Origin: Ancrocorticia populi
GTDB lineage: Bacteria > Actinomycetota > Actinomycetes > Actinomycetales > Actinomycetaceae
Reading direction: 5' to 3'
NCBI RefSeq assembly: GCF_003123745.1
Contig: NZ_QETB01000007.1
Coordinates: 1-64,000, forward strand
Length of the DNA: 64,000 bases
The stretch's first letter is position 1. Every line of letters starts with the position of its first letter. The notes beneath the pieces were generated by a model that made no database searches, was not told the origin of the DNA, and saw only the letters and a program-made list of their open reading frames with translations. This document shows positions 9,628 to 18,456 of the stretch, in pieces. The position numbers and the translations under genes are program-made.

Positions 9628-10620
9628 ATGGAGCTAGAGAGTTTCTACGCGATGCGGGATGGCGAGGCCACGCAGATTGATGGCATGCCCGCCCACCTCA
9701 CCGTGGTCCCGCTCGGGAAAGTACGCGTGCCTTCCGGTTTGCTGGAGGCCAGTGACCCGTTCGTAACCCTTGGTGATGGGACCGTGTTCGAGGTTGAACC
9801 CGGTGACTACGAGGCCTATGTGACGCTCGCGGATATCAGCTTGGAACAGGACGGCTCCCACGAGCGAGAGGCCTACCTCTCGGTGGTCCTGCGCGAAGGA
9901 ATCCTAGCTTCTGTTGGGGCCGCCGCCTCTGTGCGCGGAGAACCCGAAACCGGTAAGTACTGGGGCGTCGGGGTAGATGCCGGAACCGTGGCGTTCTGCG
10001 ATCACGAGGCCGTTGCTGACTGCATGCCCGAGGAGACTGAGGATGCCCCGTGGTATGAGGTGGTGTTTGATTCGGAGCGCGATGATTCATGGTTTGCTCT
10101 CATGGACTCGCCCGATCACATCCGTTCTGGGGTTGCCAACATCGTTATGCCGCTGGCCGTTGAGGGAGAGAATGTTGTGCTTAGCCATTCGGGCTGGGGA
10201 GACGGCTTCTATCCGGTGCTCGCCGCCAAGGACAGCGAGGGCAACACCTTAGCCCTGCACATCGATCTACTCGTGGTGGGCGAACCCGAGGACGATGAGG
10301 AGGATATCCCACTGGTGGACGGATCCCGCCTGAAGGATGATGGGACCGTGGAAGCGCCGCTGCCGTTCCCTGATGAGCTGGGCGCGGGCCAGCAGGTGCA
10401 GCCCGATGCTGTTGCTCGTGATCAGGCGATCCCGGGCGCGGTGCCGGGTTCGGCGCTCGGGGACGTGGCTCATGACGCCGCAGCGCCAGGGCCGCAGCAT
10501 GAACACCAGCAGCAAACGGAATGCTCGGGTATCTCCTCCCTCGGGTTAGAAGAGGAATCGCCGGCTCCGCGCAAGAAGGGCTTCTGGGCCCGGCTGATCG
10601 GCTTCTTCAAGCGAGGCTAG
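9628..10620 (+). CDS. DUF4241 family protein with basic C-terminal tail
   Basis: This 330-residue protein has a DUF4241-like body (about residues 20-225): it opens with a beta-rich half and contains the phrases GDGTVFEVEPGDYEAYVTLA and LSHSGWGDGFYPVLAAKD. DUF4241 has no settled biochemical function. A disordered Pro/Gly/Ala/Gln linker follows (about 225-310), then a short basic amphipathic tail, KKGFWARLIGFFKRG, which could contact membrane or nucleic acid. No ribosome-binding site is visible. I chose ATG 9628 because tatgct (9614-9619) could be a -10 element for a leaderless transcript; an in-frame ATG at 9613 is the alternative. It is convergent with corA. Confidence 0.65.
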   Translation: MELESFYAMRDGEATQIDGMPAHLTVVPLGKVRVPSGLLEASDPFVTLGDGTVFEVEPGDYEAYVTLADISLEQDGSHEREAYLSVVLREGILASVGAAASVRGEPETGKYWGVGVDAGTVAFCDHEAVADCMPEETEDAPWYEVVFDSERDDSWFALMDSPDHIRSGVANIVMPLAVEGENVVLSHSGWGDGFYPVLAAKDSEGNTLALHIDLLVVGEPEDDEEDIPLVDGSRLKDDGTVEAPLPFPDELGAGQQVQPDAVARDQAIPGAVPGSALGDVAHDAAAPGPQHEHQQQTECSGISSLGLEEESPAPRKKGFWARLIGFFKRG

Positions 10621-10636
10621 ACTCAGCGTTTCGGTG

Positions 10637-11680
10637 CTAAACCCAGTCCTTGTACTTAAAGATCGCGTACATGATTGCGCTGCCTAACAGCATAAGAAGA
10701 ATTGCGAACGGGTAGCCCAACATCCAGTGGAGCTCGGGCATATGGGTAAAGTTCATGCCATATAGCCCGGCGATGAGGCTGGGGATGAACAGGATTCCGG
10801 CCCATGCGGAGATCTTCTTGGTCTGATCACCCTGGCGTTCAGCAATCAACGTGGAGTTCGCGGAGAATATTTCGTGGATGATGGAGCGTAGGCGTTCCAG
10901 GCGATCAACGTGAATTTGGACGTGATCGGTTACGTCGCGCAGGTTTTGGAGCATATCGTCGGAGAAGTTTGCCCGGTGTGAGTACTCGGTGAGTCCCTGC
11001 ATGGCCGTAGGCAGCGATTTGATCGCCTTGTCCAGTTCGAGCACGCTACGAGACAGTGTGTAGATTTCCTGCGAGGAGATCGGAGCTCCGGAGAAGATGC
11101 GGTCTTCCTGATCGTCCGCGGCATCCTCTAATACGTCCAGAATGGGACCATAGGAATCGACCACACAGTCGAGTACTTGATGTAGGAGCGCGTAGGTGGC
11201 ACTCAATGAGCCAAAGTCCTGTGCCCGGAACCTCGTGAGCGAATCGGCGAACTCGCTGCGCATGGAATCGGATAGGTGATCTGAGTGCCAGCCATGGGCA
11301 ACGCCTTCTTCGGGAGGGTCTACGTGGCGGACTGTGATCAGATAGCCCGAACCCGAGAAGATCTCCAGTTCGGACAGGGTGACTGAGCCGTCATGTAACG
11401 AGGAGGCCGGGCGCAGAACCATGAAGTTCGAATCGCCGTACCGCTCGAATTTGGTGCGCTGATGGCCTTCCTCAGCGTCCTCTACTGCAAGGCGATGCAA
11501 TCCAAACGCCTCTGCCAGCTGAGAAAGCAGTGACGCTGCAGACCCGGTGGCCGGGATATCCGCCCACAAGAGCCTTGAATCTTGTGGTTCCCGGTTCCAG
11601 ATCCGCAGCGCCTCGGTTAGATCGCTGACGATCTTGCTCTCTCCCGTGGCTCGGTATACGGCGTACGTGGCTTCCAACAT
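10637..11680 (-). CDS. corA: CorA-family divalent cation transporter
   Basis: This encodes a 347-residue CorA-type Mg2+/Co2+ channel. The large N-terminal cytoplasmic domain, about residues 1-285, ends in the long stalk helix with DHVQIHVDRLERLRSIIHEI. Two C-terminal transmembrane helices follow. The signature YGMNF lies in the loop after the first helix (LFIPSLIAGLYGMNF), and the second helix ends with a short basic tail, KYKDWV. It follows the araE-like gene on the same strand at a 39-base gap, which may be chance rather than functional coupling. Confidence 0.93.
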   Translation of the reverse strand: MLEATYAVYRATGESKIVSDLTEALRIWNREPQDSRLLWADIPATGSAASLLSQLAEAFGLHRLAVEDAEEGHQRTKFERYGDSNFMVLRPASSLHDGSVTLSELEIFSGSGYLITVRHVDPPEEGVAHGWHSDHLSDSMRSEFADSLTRFRAQDFGSLSATYALLHQVLDCVVDSYGPILDVLEDAADDQEDRIFSGAPISSQEIYTLSRSVLELDKAIKSLPTAMQGLTEYSHRANFSDDMLQNLRDVTDHVQIHVDRLERLRSIIHEIFSANSTLIAERQGDQTKKISAWAGILFIPSLIAGLYGMNFTHMPELHWMLGYPFAILLMLLGSAIMYAIFKYKDWV

Positions 11681-11719
11681 ACGAAGCAGCTTAGCCGCGG
11701 GGGAGGTATTATTGCACGG

Positions 11720-13138
11720 TCACAGGTTGCTTGCCGCGTCTGCGGTCTCGCTTGGAAGTCCCTTCTTACGCCCTGGAGTAGCATTCGCCTGAATCTCCTC
11801 GAGGCTGCGGCCCTTGGTTTCAGGAACACGGAGCCGGATGAATGCGACGCCCAGCAGGCAGATCACGCCGAAGATCGCGAATACGTGCTCTTGCTGCATC
11901 GATGCCGTCATGATCGGGAAGAGTAGTGCAACCACGAAGGAGCCGAGCCAGTTGAAGGAGGAGGCCAGTCCTGAAGCGCGACCTCGGATTGCCAGCGGGA
12001 ACATCTCTCCAACAATCACCCAGGTCAGTGGGGCCCATGTGAAGGAGTAGAGGGCAACGTAGATGCTGAGGAACACCACAACCATCATGGGGTTTGCATC
12101 GCTCATCACGCTGTTGAGGATGGCCGGGAAGATGAAGGACAGGCCCATGATCGTTCCGCCGATGGTTAGGAGAGTGCGGCGGTTGTAGCGATCAGCAATC
12201 ACGAGGAACAGGAGCGAACCGAGCACGAGGATGATGCCTTGAATGATGGGCCACATGAGCGCGCTGCCGGCTTCGGCACCAGTTGCATCCGAAACGATCA
12301 GAGGGATGTAGTAGAAGATTGCGTTGGCGCCCTGGAACTGCTGGAAGGCTGCGACGCCCACACCTGCGATCACAAGGTAGCGGTACTTTCCGTCGAGCAA
12401 GCTGGACCAAGACGTTTGCTCGGATGCAGATTCCTCGATGGCGTTGGTGGCCTTGATATCTGCCAGCTCGGCTTCAATCTGGTCAGGCTTACGAATGATG
12501 GTGAGTACTCGCACGGCCTCATCTTCAAAACCGTGACGGACGAGGTAGCGGGGAGATTCTGGGAGTCTGAGAACGCCGATGAAGAGGATCAGTGCAGGAA
12601 CAGCGGCGGCACCGAGCATAACGCGCCATGCCCAGTGTTCCGGCAGGTCCTTCAAGAGGTAATCAACGATGTAGGAAATGAGCATGCCCGAGACGATCAT
12701 CGTCTGGTTCAGGCCTGAGAGGCGTCCGCGAAGTTTTGCTGGTGAAAGCTCTGCCATGTATGCGGGCACGAGGGCCGAGGCGGCTCCAACTGCCAAGCCG
12801 AGGAAAATGCGCGCAGCGATGAGGAAGGCCGATCCGTTGGGTGGGACCGCTGCACACAGCAGCGAACCGACCGCGAACACTACTGCAGCTGCCAGAATCA
12901 TCTTCCGGCGTCCGAACTTGTCCGATAGCTGGCCAGCAATGGCACCGCCGAAGATCGCGCCGAGCATTACTCCCGAGGTGATGAACCCGATTACCGCGGG
13001 TTCGCCCTTGATTCCCCAGTCGCTCTGGAGGAACGGCAGCGCACCGGTCATTACGCCGATGTCATAACCAAAGAGAATTCCGCCGAATGAGCCAAAGAAA
13101 TAGATGAAATTGCTGGAGATCTTCTTGTCTGTCCCCAT
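11720..13138 (-). CDS. Sugar:proton symporter of the MFS sugar porter family (AraE-like)
   Basis: This 472-residue protein has twelve predicted membrane segments. Sugar-porter signatures are present: GQLSDKFGRRK in the first loop, PAYMAELSPAKLRGRL, PESPRYLVRHG before the central loop, and PETKGRSLEEIQ after the last helix. I placed the start at ATG 13138, preceded by agaggag, rather than 24 codons upstream. Two copies of the LacI-type operator also found before the FGGY kinase/araA operon lie 95-162 bases upstream, so this is probably the L-arabinose uptake permease. Substrate is inferred from context; galactose or xylose porters look alike. Confidence 0.88.
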   Translation of the reverse strand: MGTDKKISSNFIYFFGSFGGILFGYDIGVMTGALPFLQSDWGIKGEPAVIGFITSGVMLGAIFGGAIAGQLSDKFGRRKMILAAAVVFAVGSLLCAAVPPNGSAFLIAARIFLGLAVGAASALVPAYMAELSPAKLRGRLSGLNQTMIVSGMLISYIVDYLLKDLPEHWAWRVMLGAAAVPALILFIGVLRLPESPRYLVRHGFEDEAVRVLTIIRKPDQIEAELADIKATNAIEESASEQTSWSSLLDGKYRYLVIAGVGVAAFQQFQGANAIFYYIPLIVSDATGAEAGSALMWPIIQGIILVLGSLLFLVIADRYNRRTLLTIGGTIMGLSFIFPAILNSVMSDANPMMVVVFLSIYVALYSFTWAPLTWVIVGEMFPLAIRGRASGLASSFNWLGSFVVALLFPIMTASMQQEHVFAIFGVICLLGVAFIRLRVPETKGRSLEEIQANATPGRKKGLPSETADAASNL

Positions 13139-13232
13139 ATTGCACTCCTCTGCGAGTGGATGTCCGTTTGCCACCTCGTAGTGGCCTGTCATTCGCTGGC
13201 GAGCAGTCACAAGTACAATTTTGCGACCAAGC

Positions 13233-13246
13233 TGTTAGCGCTAACA
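13233..13246. promoter_or_regulatory. LacI-type operator 1, upstream of the sugar porter
   Basis: The 14-base perfect palindrome tgttagcgctaaca lies 95 bases upstream of the porter start. It has the central CG symmetry typical of LacI-family sites. Near-identical copies lie at 13287-13300 and 15074-15087. Confidence 0.8.
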
Positions 13247-13286
13247 TTATTTGTTACAGACGACTCTAGAACTCGTGCTCCGGGAA

Positions 13287-13300
13287 TGTCAACGCTAACA
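13287..13300. promoter_or_regulatory. LacI-type operator 2, upstream of the sugar porter
   Basis: tgtcaacgctaaca differs from the perfect palindrome at 13233 in three positions. The centre-to-centre distance to that site is 54 bases, about five helical turns, compatible with cooperative binding or looping. Confidence 0.75.
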
Positions 13301-13500
13301 TTGGTGGCGGGCGTCACAGATAGTTTGGGTTGCGAGTCACTGGTCGCTTTGGTTGTGCGTCGCTGAATGATTTGGGCGTGCTGACTGGTTCGGGTGTGTG
13401 ACACAGGTGGTTTGGATGCGATTCACCGATGATCCGGAAGCTTGTTGCAGGCTGATTCGGTCGGGCGTCGCAAACTGATCTGCTTGAATTTGGTTGCAGG
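13301..13500. repeat. Degenerate ~22-23 bp tandem repeat array
   Basis: Between the porter promoter and the lacI-type stop codon, a motif like TTTGG-N-tgcGcGTCaC-tga recurs. TTTGG-like cores begin at 13324, 13348, 13371, 13389, 13411 and 13456. GTCAC-like cores recur 22-23 bases apart at 13316, 13339, 13362 and 13384. No convincing gene occupies this stretch. Function is unknown. Confidence 0.55.
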
Positions 13501-13512
13501 AGAGGGCGGACG

Positions 13513-14529
13513 CTAGGCGCGAGCCGTTGAAGCGCGGACGTTCAGTGTGGCCGCTACTGGCGTCATGTCCGGACGTTCGTCATCTAGGAGTGCCAGTGCA
13601 GCCTCTAGAACTCTGCGGCCAAGAGTGGTGAAGTCCTGATGGATAGTAGTGAGCGAGGGGGTGTAAAAGGACGCTTCGGGAACATCATCGAAACCCACGA
13701 TAGAGACATCTTCAGGGAGTTTGATGCCATTCTCGTGGAAGGCAGCAATGAGGCCGAGCGCCATATGGTCATTAGCGGCGAAGATCGCCTCAGGGAGTGA
13801 GCCTTCGGGATCTGTGAGCTTCTTTCCCAGCTGATATCCGAACGCCGCGCTCCAATCACCCTCGTAGATCGTTGGTTTAATGCCAGCTTCCGCGCAGGTG
13901 CGCTTGGCGCCTTCGCATCTCTCTTGGGCTTCGATCCAATTGTGTGGACCGGTGACTAGCGTGATGTCACGGTGACCCAAGTCAATGAGGTGTTGAACGG
14001 CCATGTGTGCCCCCTGCTCCTGATCGACGCACATGGTGTTCAGCCCCCCGGGTACTGAGTCCTGGGACGGGCCAACCACGATAGTTGGGACATCAATCTG
14101 CATGGCATGGAGGTATTCGACCAGCACCTCGCGTGTGGCGATAATTAAGACGGCTTCGACCGCGCGGTCCAAACAGGACTCCACGGCGTTGCGAAACTCG
14201 GTCTCGCTCCCTTCGCGGATATTGGAGAGCATGATGGTGTAGTCGTGTTTGCGCGCGGCTTCATCGATGGCGGCGAGGGTGCTCGTTGGGCCGTAGAGGA
14301 AGGATCCGACGGCGATAACGCCAATCAGACCCGATCGCCGCGTCACGAGGGTGCGGGCCGCAGAGTTACGGCGATAACCCGTCTCCTTGATTGCAGCCTC
14401 GATACGCTCGCGAGTATCTGGGCGCACTCCAGGAAACCCATTGATTACGCGGGAGACTGTCTGGTGGGATACGCCTGCCACCTTTGCTACTTCGGCCATG
14501 CTTGGCCTCGCGCTGTGAGTAACCACCAT
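13513..14529 (-). CDS. LacI-family transcriptional regulator, probable arabinose repressor
   Basis: The 338-residue DNA-binding repressor opens with a helix-turn-helix, MAEVAKVAGVSHQTVSRVIN (residues 10-29), followed by the hinge helix segment SAARTLVTRRSGLIGV. A periplasmic-binding-like sugar-sensing domain fills residues 62-335, with DDVPEASFYTPSLTTIHQD near the end. The ATG has aaagggggg just upstream. It sits between the sugar porter gene and the FGGY kinase/araA operon, and three LacI-type palindromes flank it, so it probably represses both transcription units until L-arabinose or a derivative binds. Confidence 0.9.
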   Translation of the reverse strand: MVVTHSARPSMAEVAKVAGVSHQTVSRVINGFPGVRPDTRERIEAAIKETGYRRNSAARTLVTRRSGLIGVIAVGSFLYGPTSTLAAIDEAARKHDYTIMLSNIREGSETEFRNAVESCLDRAVEAVLIIATREVLVEYLHAMQIDVPTIVVGPSQDSVPGGLNTMCVDQEQGAHMAVQHLIDLGHRDITLVTGPHNWIEAQERCEGAKRTCAEAGIKPTIYEGDWSAAFGYQLGKKLTDPEGSLPEAIFAANDHMALGLIAAFHENGIKLPEDVSIVGFDDVPEASFYTPSLTTIHQDFTTLGRRVLEAALALLDDERPDMTPVAATLNVRASTARA

Positions 14530-14802
14530 CGCCCCCCTTTAGTCGGCTAATGCGAGGGTAAAGCGCACGAATGCGAATTTGTACGTGTTGTACCTGTGTG
14601 CCGGAACCCTCGGCGTGAAAACCGGCATCAACACGACCAGTCTATTGTGCTTTATCCAAAGATTGCGTCAAGTCTCGAGAAATCGCTGGGCCGCACACCT
14701 AGATTTTGCGTTGAATCTCTGGATTGTGAGCTTGCCGCGCACTCTCCGCGGCCTCCTCACGAGTTGAATTGGTGAGAGTTCGCAATAAACCGTGAAGGTA
14801 CC

Positions 14803-14900
14803 CCGTAGATATGTCACTCTCAGGGGAGTGGGGGTGCTCTCACGATGTGGGGTGCGCGCTCATGGTAGAGCTGGCACTTTCACGGTGAAAGGCGCGCTCA
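14803..14900. repeat. Degenerate 20-bp tandem repeat array
   Basis: Five imperfect copies, each ending in ctca or ttca, are spaced exactly: the closing A of each unit is at 14822, 14842, 14862, 14882 and 14900, giving intervals of 20, 20, 20 and 18. Units look like ggggagtgggggtgctctca. Only the right half, G-rich then gc-ctctca, is well kept. Confidence 0.65.
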
Positions 14901-15073
14901 CTATCCCTAGCTGACCAGAGATTTCGTCAAATCTTGGGGTCGGGGCGATGGTGCTGCGGGTCTTGCGGCGCTGACGCCGAATGACTCGTCATGTGACCCG
15001 CAGATCATTAATGATTTTTGATTGCCCCCTTGTGTCGGACCCTCTGATGGTGCATCATGGTGTCAACCGCAAA

Positions 15074-15087
15074 TGTGAGCGCTAACA
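15074..15087. promoter_or_regulatory. LacI-type operator 3, upstream of the FGGY kinase/araA operon
   Basis: tgtgagcgctaaca differs in one base from the perfect palindrome at 13233. It lies 70 bases before the kinase start, where a bound repressor could block transcription. Confidence 0.8.
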
Positions 15088-15156
15088 ACCAGCCCGCAAG
15101 CGTGGGGATTCGGACAAAGACGCTGAATACGACGGATGAAAACGAAGGGGTTCTCA

Positions 15157-16752
15157 ATGCGAACCAATGACCAAAGCAACATTATCCAGAGCTCCTATCT
15201 GGGAATTGAATTCGGTTCTACCCGGATCAAGGCGTGCTTAACAGCGGCGGATGGACAGGTTCTGGCCATCGGCATCTACGACTGGGAGAACAAGCTCGTA
15301 GACGGCCACTGGTCCTACTCTCTCGATGACGTGCGAGCGGGCCTAGCCGGCAGCTACAACGATCTGGCCAACCACGTTGAGTTGGAATACGGCAGCCGCC
15401 CCACAGGTTTTGCAGGCATCGGCGTTTCCGCCATGATGCACGGGCTTATCGCACTCGATAAGCAAGATGAGTTGCTGGTGCCCTTCCGTACTTGGCGCGA
15501 CACCTACACGGGAGAGGCCGCTGCCGAGCTGACAGAGCTCCTCCAGCAGAACATGCCCCTGCGCTGGTCAACCTCCCACCTGTATCAGGGGATCTTGGAC
15601 GGCGAGGATTACATCGCTTCCCTAGGAAGCTTCACCACACTGGCCGGCTGGGTTCACTTCCAGCTCACGGGCGAAAAGGTACTCGGAGTGGGCGATGCCT
15701 CCGGCATGTTCCCCATCGATTCAGCCACAGTGGATTACGATGCGGACCGCCTCGCCAAGGCCGATGAGCTCTTCGCGAAGAAGACTCAGATTGCTCCGCT
15801 CAAGACCCTTCTTCCCCGCGTCCTTAAAGCCGGAGAAAACGCTGGCCACCTCACAGAGGCCGGCGCCCGCCTGCTCGATCCCACTGGTACGCTCAAGCCG
15901 GGCGTTCCGCTGTGTCCGCCCGAAGGCGATGCAGGCACCGGCATGGTGGCCACGAATGCTGTGCGCCAGCGCACCGGCAACGTATCCGCCGGAACCAGCA
16001 TATTCTCGATGGCTGTCCTAGAGCACCCTCTGTCCCACCTGCACACCGAAATTGACCTAGTCACAACGCCCTCCGGTGATCCGGTAGCCATGGTTCACTG
16101 CAATAATGGCGCCAGTGAGCTGGGCGTTTGGGTAGACATGCTTGCCGAGGTGGCCGAGGCCTTCGGCGTGACACTATCTTCCAAGGATGAGGCCTACAAG
16201 ACGATTCTAGGTCAGGCATTCAAAGCATCCCCAGACGCTGGCGGCGTTCTAGCTTATGGCTTCGTTTCTGGAGAACCCGTTGTGGGAGCGGCTGATGGCC
16301 GCCCAGTCGTGGCACGCGCACCCGAGGCGCGCCTGACCCTGCCGAACTTGGTACGCGCCCAGCTTTACTCGGTGTTCGCAGCTCTGGCTAGCGGCTCGAA
16401 GATCCTTGAGGGAGAAGGCGTGGCCATTGATTTCATGAACGGCCACGGTGGCATCTTCAAGACTGAGGGCGTTGCCCAGCAGGTTCTTGCTGATGCGCTA
16501 GAAACCCCGATCCGAGTGTCCGATTCCGCGGGTGAAGGCGGCGCATGGGGTATCGCCTTGCTGGCCGCCTACCTCGATGCCGAACCGGGCGAATCCCTCC
16601 CGGACTTCCTTGATAACAAGATCTTCGCACAGGTCTCTGTGACCACGGCCCTGCCGAACGCTGAGGGCGTCGCGGGATTCAAGGACTTCTTGGAGCGTTT
16701 CACCGCAGCGCTACCCATTCAGGACACGGCGTCCTCAGTGATCGCCCCCTAA
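15157..16752 (+). CDS. araB: FGGY-family pentulose kinase, probable L-ribulokinase
   Basis: The 531-residue protein is a two-lobed FGGY sugar kinase. The N-terminal phosphate-binding motif is LGIEFGSTRIKACLT. The first lobe includes GVSAMMHGLIALD, and the second carries GTSIFSMAVLE and the C-terminal glycine-rich SDSAGEGGAWGIALLA. Next to L-arabinose isomerase, the expected substrate is L-ribulose, giving L-ribulose 5-phosphate. This kinase branch is also annotated as xylulokinase in places, so the substrate rests on the neighbour. I chose ATG 15157 (gaagggg six bases before) over ATG 15136. araA follows after 53 bases. Confidence 0.83.
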   Translation: MRTNDQSNIIQSSYLGIEFGSTRIKACLTAADGQVLAIGIYDWENKLVDGHWSYSLDDVRAGLAGSYNDLANHVELEYGSRPTGFAGIGVSAMMHGLIALDKQDELLVPFRTWRDTYTGEAAAELTELLQQNMPLRWSTSHLYQGILDGEDYIASLGSFTTLAGWVHFQLTGEKVLGVGDASGMFPIDSATVDYDADRLAKADELFAKKTQIAPLKTLLPRVLKAGENAGHLTEAGARLLDPTGTLKPGVPLCPPEGDAGTGMVATNAVRQRTGNVSAGTSIFSMAVLEHPLSHLHTEIDLVTTPSGDPVAMVHCNNGASELGVWVDMLAEVAEAFGVTLSSKDEAYKTILGQAFKASPDAGGVLAYGFVSGEPVVGAADGRPVVARAPEARLTLPNLVRAQLYSVFAALASGSKILEGEGVAIDFMNGHGGIFKTEGVAQQVLADALETPIRVSDSAGEGGAWGIALLAAYLDAEPGESLPDFLDNKIFAQVSVTTALPNAEGVAGFKDFLERFTAALPIQDTASSVIAP

Positions 16753-16805
16753 GACCAACCTCAGTAAACCGAGATAGTTAGATTCCAACGAAGGAGCTAA
16801 ACATT

Positions 16806-18317
16806 ATGATGAAGAATCCGTTCGAGGGCAAGGAAGTATGGTTCCTCACCGGAAGTCAGGGCCTCTACGGCCAAGAGACGCTGGATCAGGTTAAGGTCCA
16901 GTCCCAGTCCATCGCTAAGGGGCTGGATGAGGCAGAAGACATTCCCGCCTCGATCGTCTGGAAGCCGGTGCTCACCGATTCGGACAGCATTCTCGAGACC
17001 ATCCGCGAGGCGAACAATGCGGAGAACGTTATTGGTGTGATCGCGTGGATGCACACCTTCTCGCCCGCCCGTATGTGGATCCGCGGCCTAGATGCCCTGC
17101 AGGTTCCGCTGCTGCACCTGCACACACAGATTGATCTCAAGCTGCCATGGTCCACGATTGACATGGACTTCATGAACCTGAACCAGGCCGCCCACGGTGA
17201 CCGCGAGTTCGGCTACATCCTCACTCGCATGGGCGTTCCGCGCGTGAGCGTGGTGGGCCACGTGACCGATCCCAAGGTGTTGCACCGCGTAGGCGTGTGG
17301 ACCCGGGCGGCAGCGGGCTGGAACGAGATCCAGCATATGAAGATGGTGCGTTTTGGCGATAACATGCGCAACGTAGCCGTGACCGAGGGCGATAAGACCG
17401 AGGCCGCGATCAAGTTCGGCGTAGCCGTGAACACGTGGAGCGTGAACGAGCTAGCTGAAGCAGTAGAGGCCGTCCCCGAGGAAACGGTAGACGCACTTGT
17501 TGCCGAATACGCCGATCTTTACGATTGCGATCCGGCCCTGCTTCCTGGCGGAAAGCGCCACGATTCTCTCCGCTACGCAGCGCGGGAAGAGGCGGCCATC
17601 CGCGGCTTCCTCGAGGAAAACGATGCCACGGCCCTGACGGATACGTTCGAGGATCTGGGCGCTCTCAAGCAGCTCCCTGGCCTTGCGGTCCAGCGCCTCA
17701 TGGCCGACGGCTACGGGTTCGGCGCCGAAGGCGACTGGAAGACCGGCGTACTGATCCGTGTGGCCAAGGTGATGGGCTACGGCCTGCCCGGCGGCGCCAG
17801 CCTCATGGAGGATTACTCCTATAACCTTGAGGAAGGGAACAAGAAGATCCTCGGTGCGCATATGCTGGAGATCTGCCCAAGCCTCACGCAGAAGAAGCCA
17901 AGCCTTGAGATTCACCCGCTCTCCATCGGAGACCGCGAGGATCCCGTACGCCTCGTCTTCAACGCCGATCCGTCCGACGGCATCGTGGTGGCCATGTCGG
18001 ATCTGCGAGATCGCTTCCGCCTGACCGCAAACGTTGTGAAGGTCACCGATCCGGATGAGCCGATGCCCAACCTCCCCGTGGCCAGCGCTGTGTGGGAGCC
18101 GGCTCCTGACTTCGAAACCTCGGCAACCTGCTGGTTGGCTGCGGGAGCAGCTCACCACACGGTTCTCTCCACGGCCCTCGAGCTGGATACATGGCGCGAT
18201 TTCGCCAAGATCGCCGGCGTTGAGCTCGCCGTGGTGGACGAGGACACCACGGTCCGAAACTTCGAGGATTCTCTTGCTTGGAACGCGGTTTACCATCGCG
18301 TCTCCACAGGAATCTAA
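16806..18317 (+). CDS. araA: L-arabinose isomerase
   Basis: This cytoplasmic Mn2+-dependent enzyme interconverts L-arabinose and L-ribulose. The 503-residue length matches the family. Family signatures are [14 protein letters not shown] near the start, [26 protein letters not shown], the metal-site region AEGDWKTG, and [11 protein letters not shown]. The start follows aaggag with ATGATG. It is co-transcribed with the FGGY kinase. No L-ribulose-5-phosphate 4-epimerase (araD) follows; a hairpin and an amino acid permease come next, so the third pathway gene must lie elsewhere. Confidence 0.97.
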   Translation: MMKNPFEGKEVWFLTGSQGLYGQETLDQVKVQSQSIAKGLDEAEDIPASIVWKPVLTDSDSILETIREANNAENVIGVIAWMHTFSPARMWIRGLDALQVPLLHLHTQIDLKLPWSTIDMDFMNLNQAAHGDREFGYILTRMGVPRVSVVGHVTDPKVLHRVGVWTRAAAGWNEIQHMKMVRFGDNMRNVAVTEGDKTEAAIKFGVAVNTWSVNELAEAVEAVPEETVDALVAEYADLYDCDPALLPGGKRHDSLRYAAREEAAIRGFLEENDATALTDTFEDLGALKQLPGLAVQRLMADGYGFGAEGDWKTGVLIRVAKVMGYGLPGGASLMEDYSYNLEEGNKKILGAHMLEICPSLTQKKPSLEIHPLSIGDREDPVRLVFNADPSDGIVVAMSDLRDRFRLTANVVKVTDPDEPMPNLPVASAVWEPAPDFETSATCWLAAGAAHHTVLSTALELDTWRDFAKIAGVELAVVDEDTTVRNFEDSLAWNAVYHRVSTGI

Positions 18318-18369
18318 GAATTCCTAAGTAGCCTTGAGCCGCCCGTGGGCAGTCCAAGGCTACCCCGCA

Positions 18370-18410
18370 AGGTGCCCCCGGCCGTCCATCTAGGACGATC
18401 GGGGGCACCT
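18370..18410 (+). terminator. Hairpin terminator after araA
   Basis: An 11-bp perfect stem (aggtgcccccg 18370-18380 with cgggggcacct 18400-18410) with further inner pairing follows araA by 52 bases. There is no T run, so termination may be weak or factor-aided. Confidence 0.65.
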
Positions 18411-18456
18411 GCGCGTTAACCCGAGGCGTAGAGTATCCGCGGAAAAAGGAGATAAC

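Larger units (their letters stand above)
14530..15156. other. Divergent regulatory region between lacI-type gene and kinase operon
   Basis: This 627-base intergenic stretch has no supported gene; a 62-codon ORF at 14579-14767 has no ribosome-binding site and no recognisable content. It holds a degenerate 20-bp repeat array (14803-14900), one operator (15074-15087), and the promoters of the divergent repressor gene and kinase/araA operon. Confidence 0.6.

Noticed and set aside
14579-14767. 62-codon plus-strand ORF in the divergent region of the arabinose locus
   Set aside because: It has no ribosome-binding site and no recognisable content, and it lies in a region with repressor and promoter elements.
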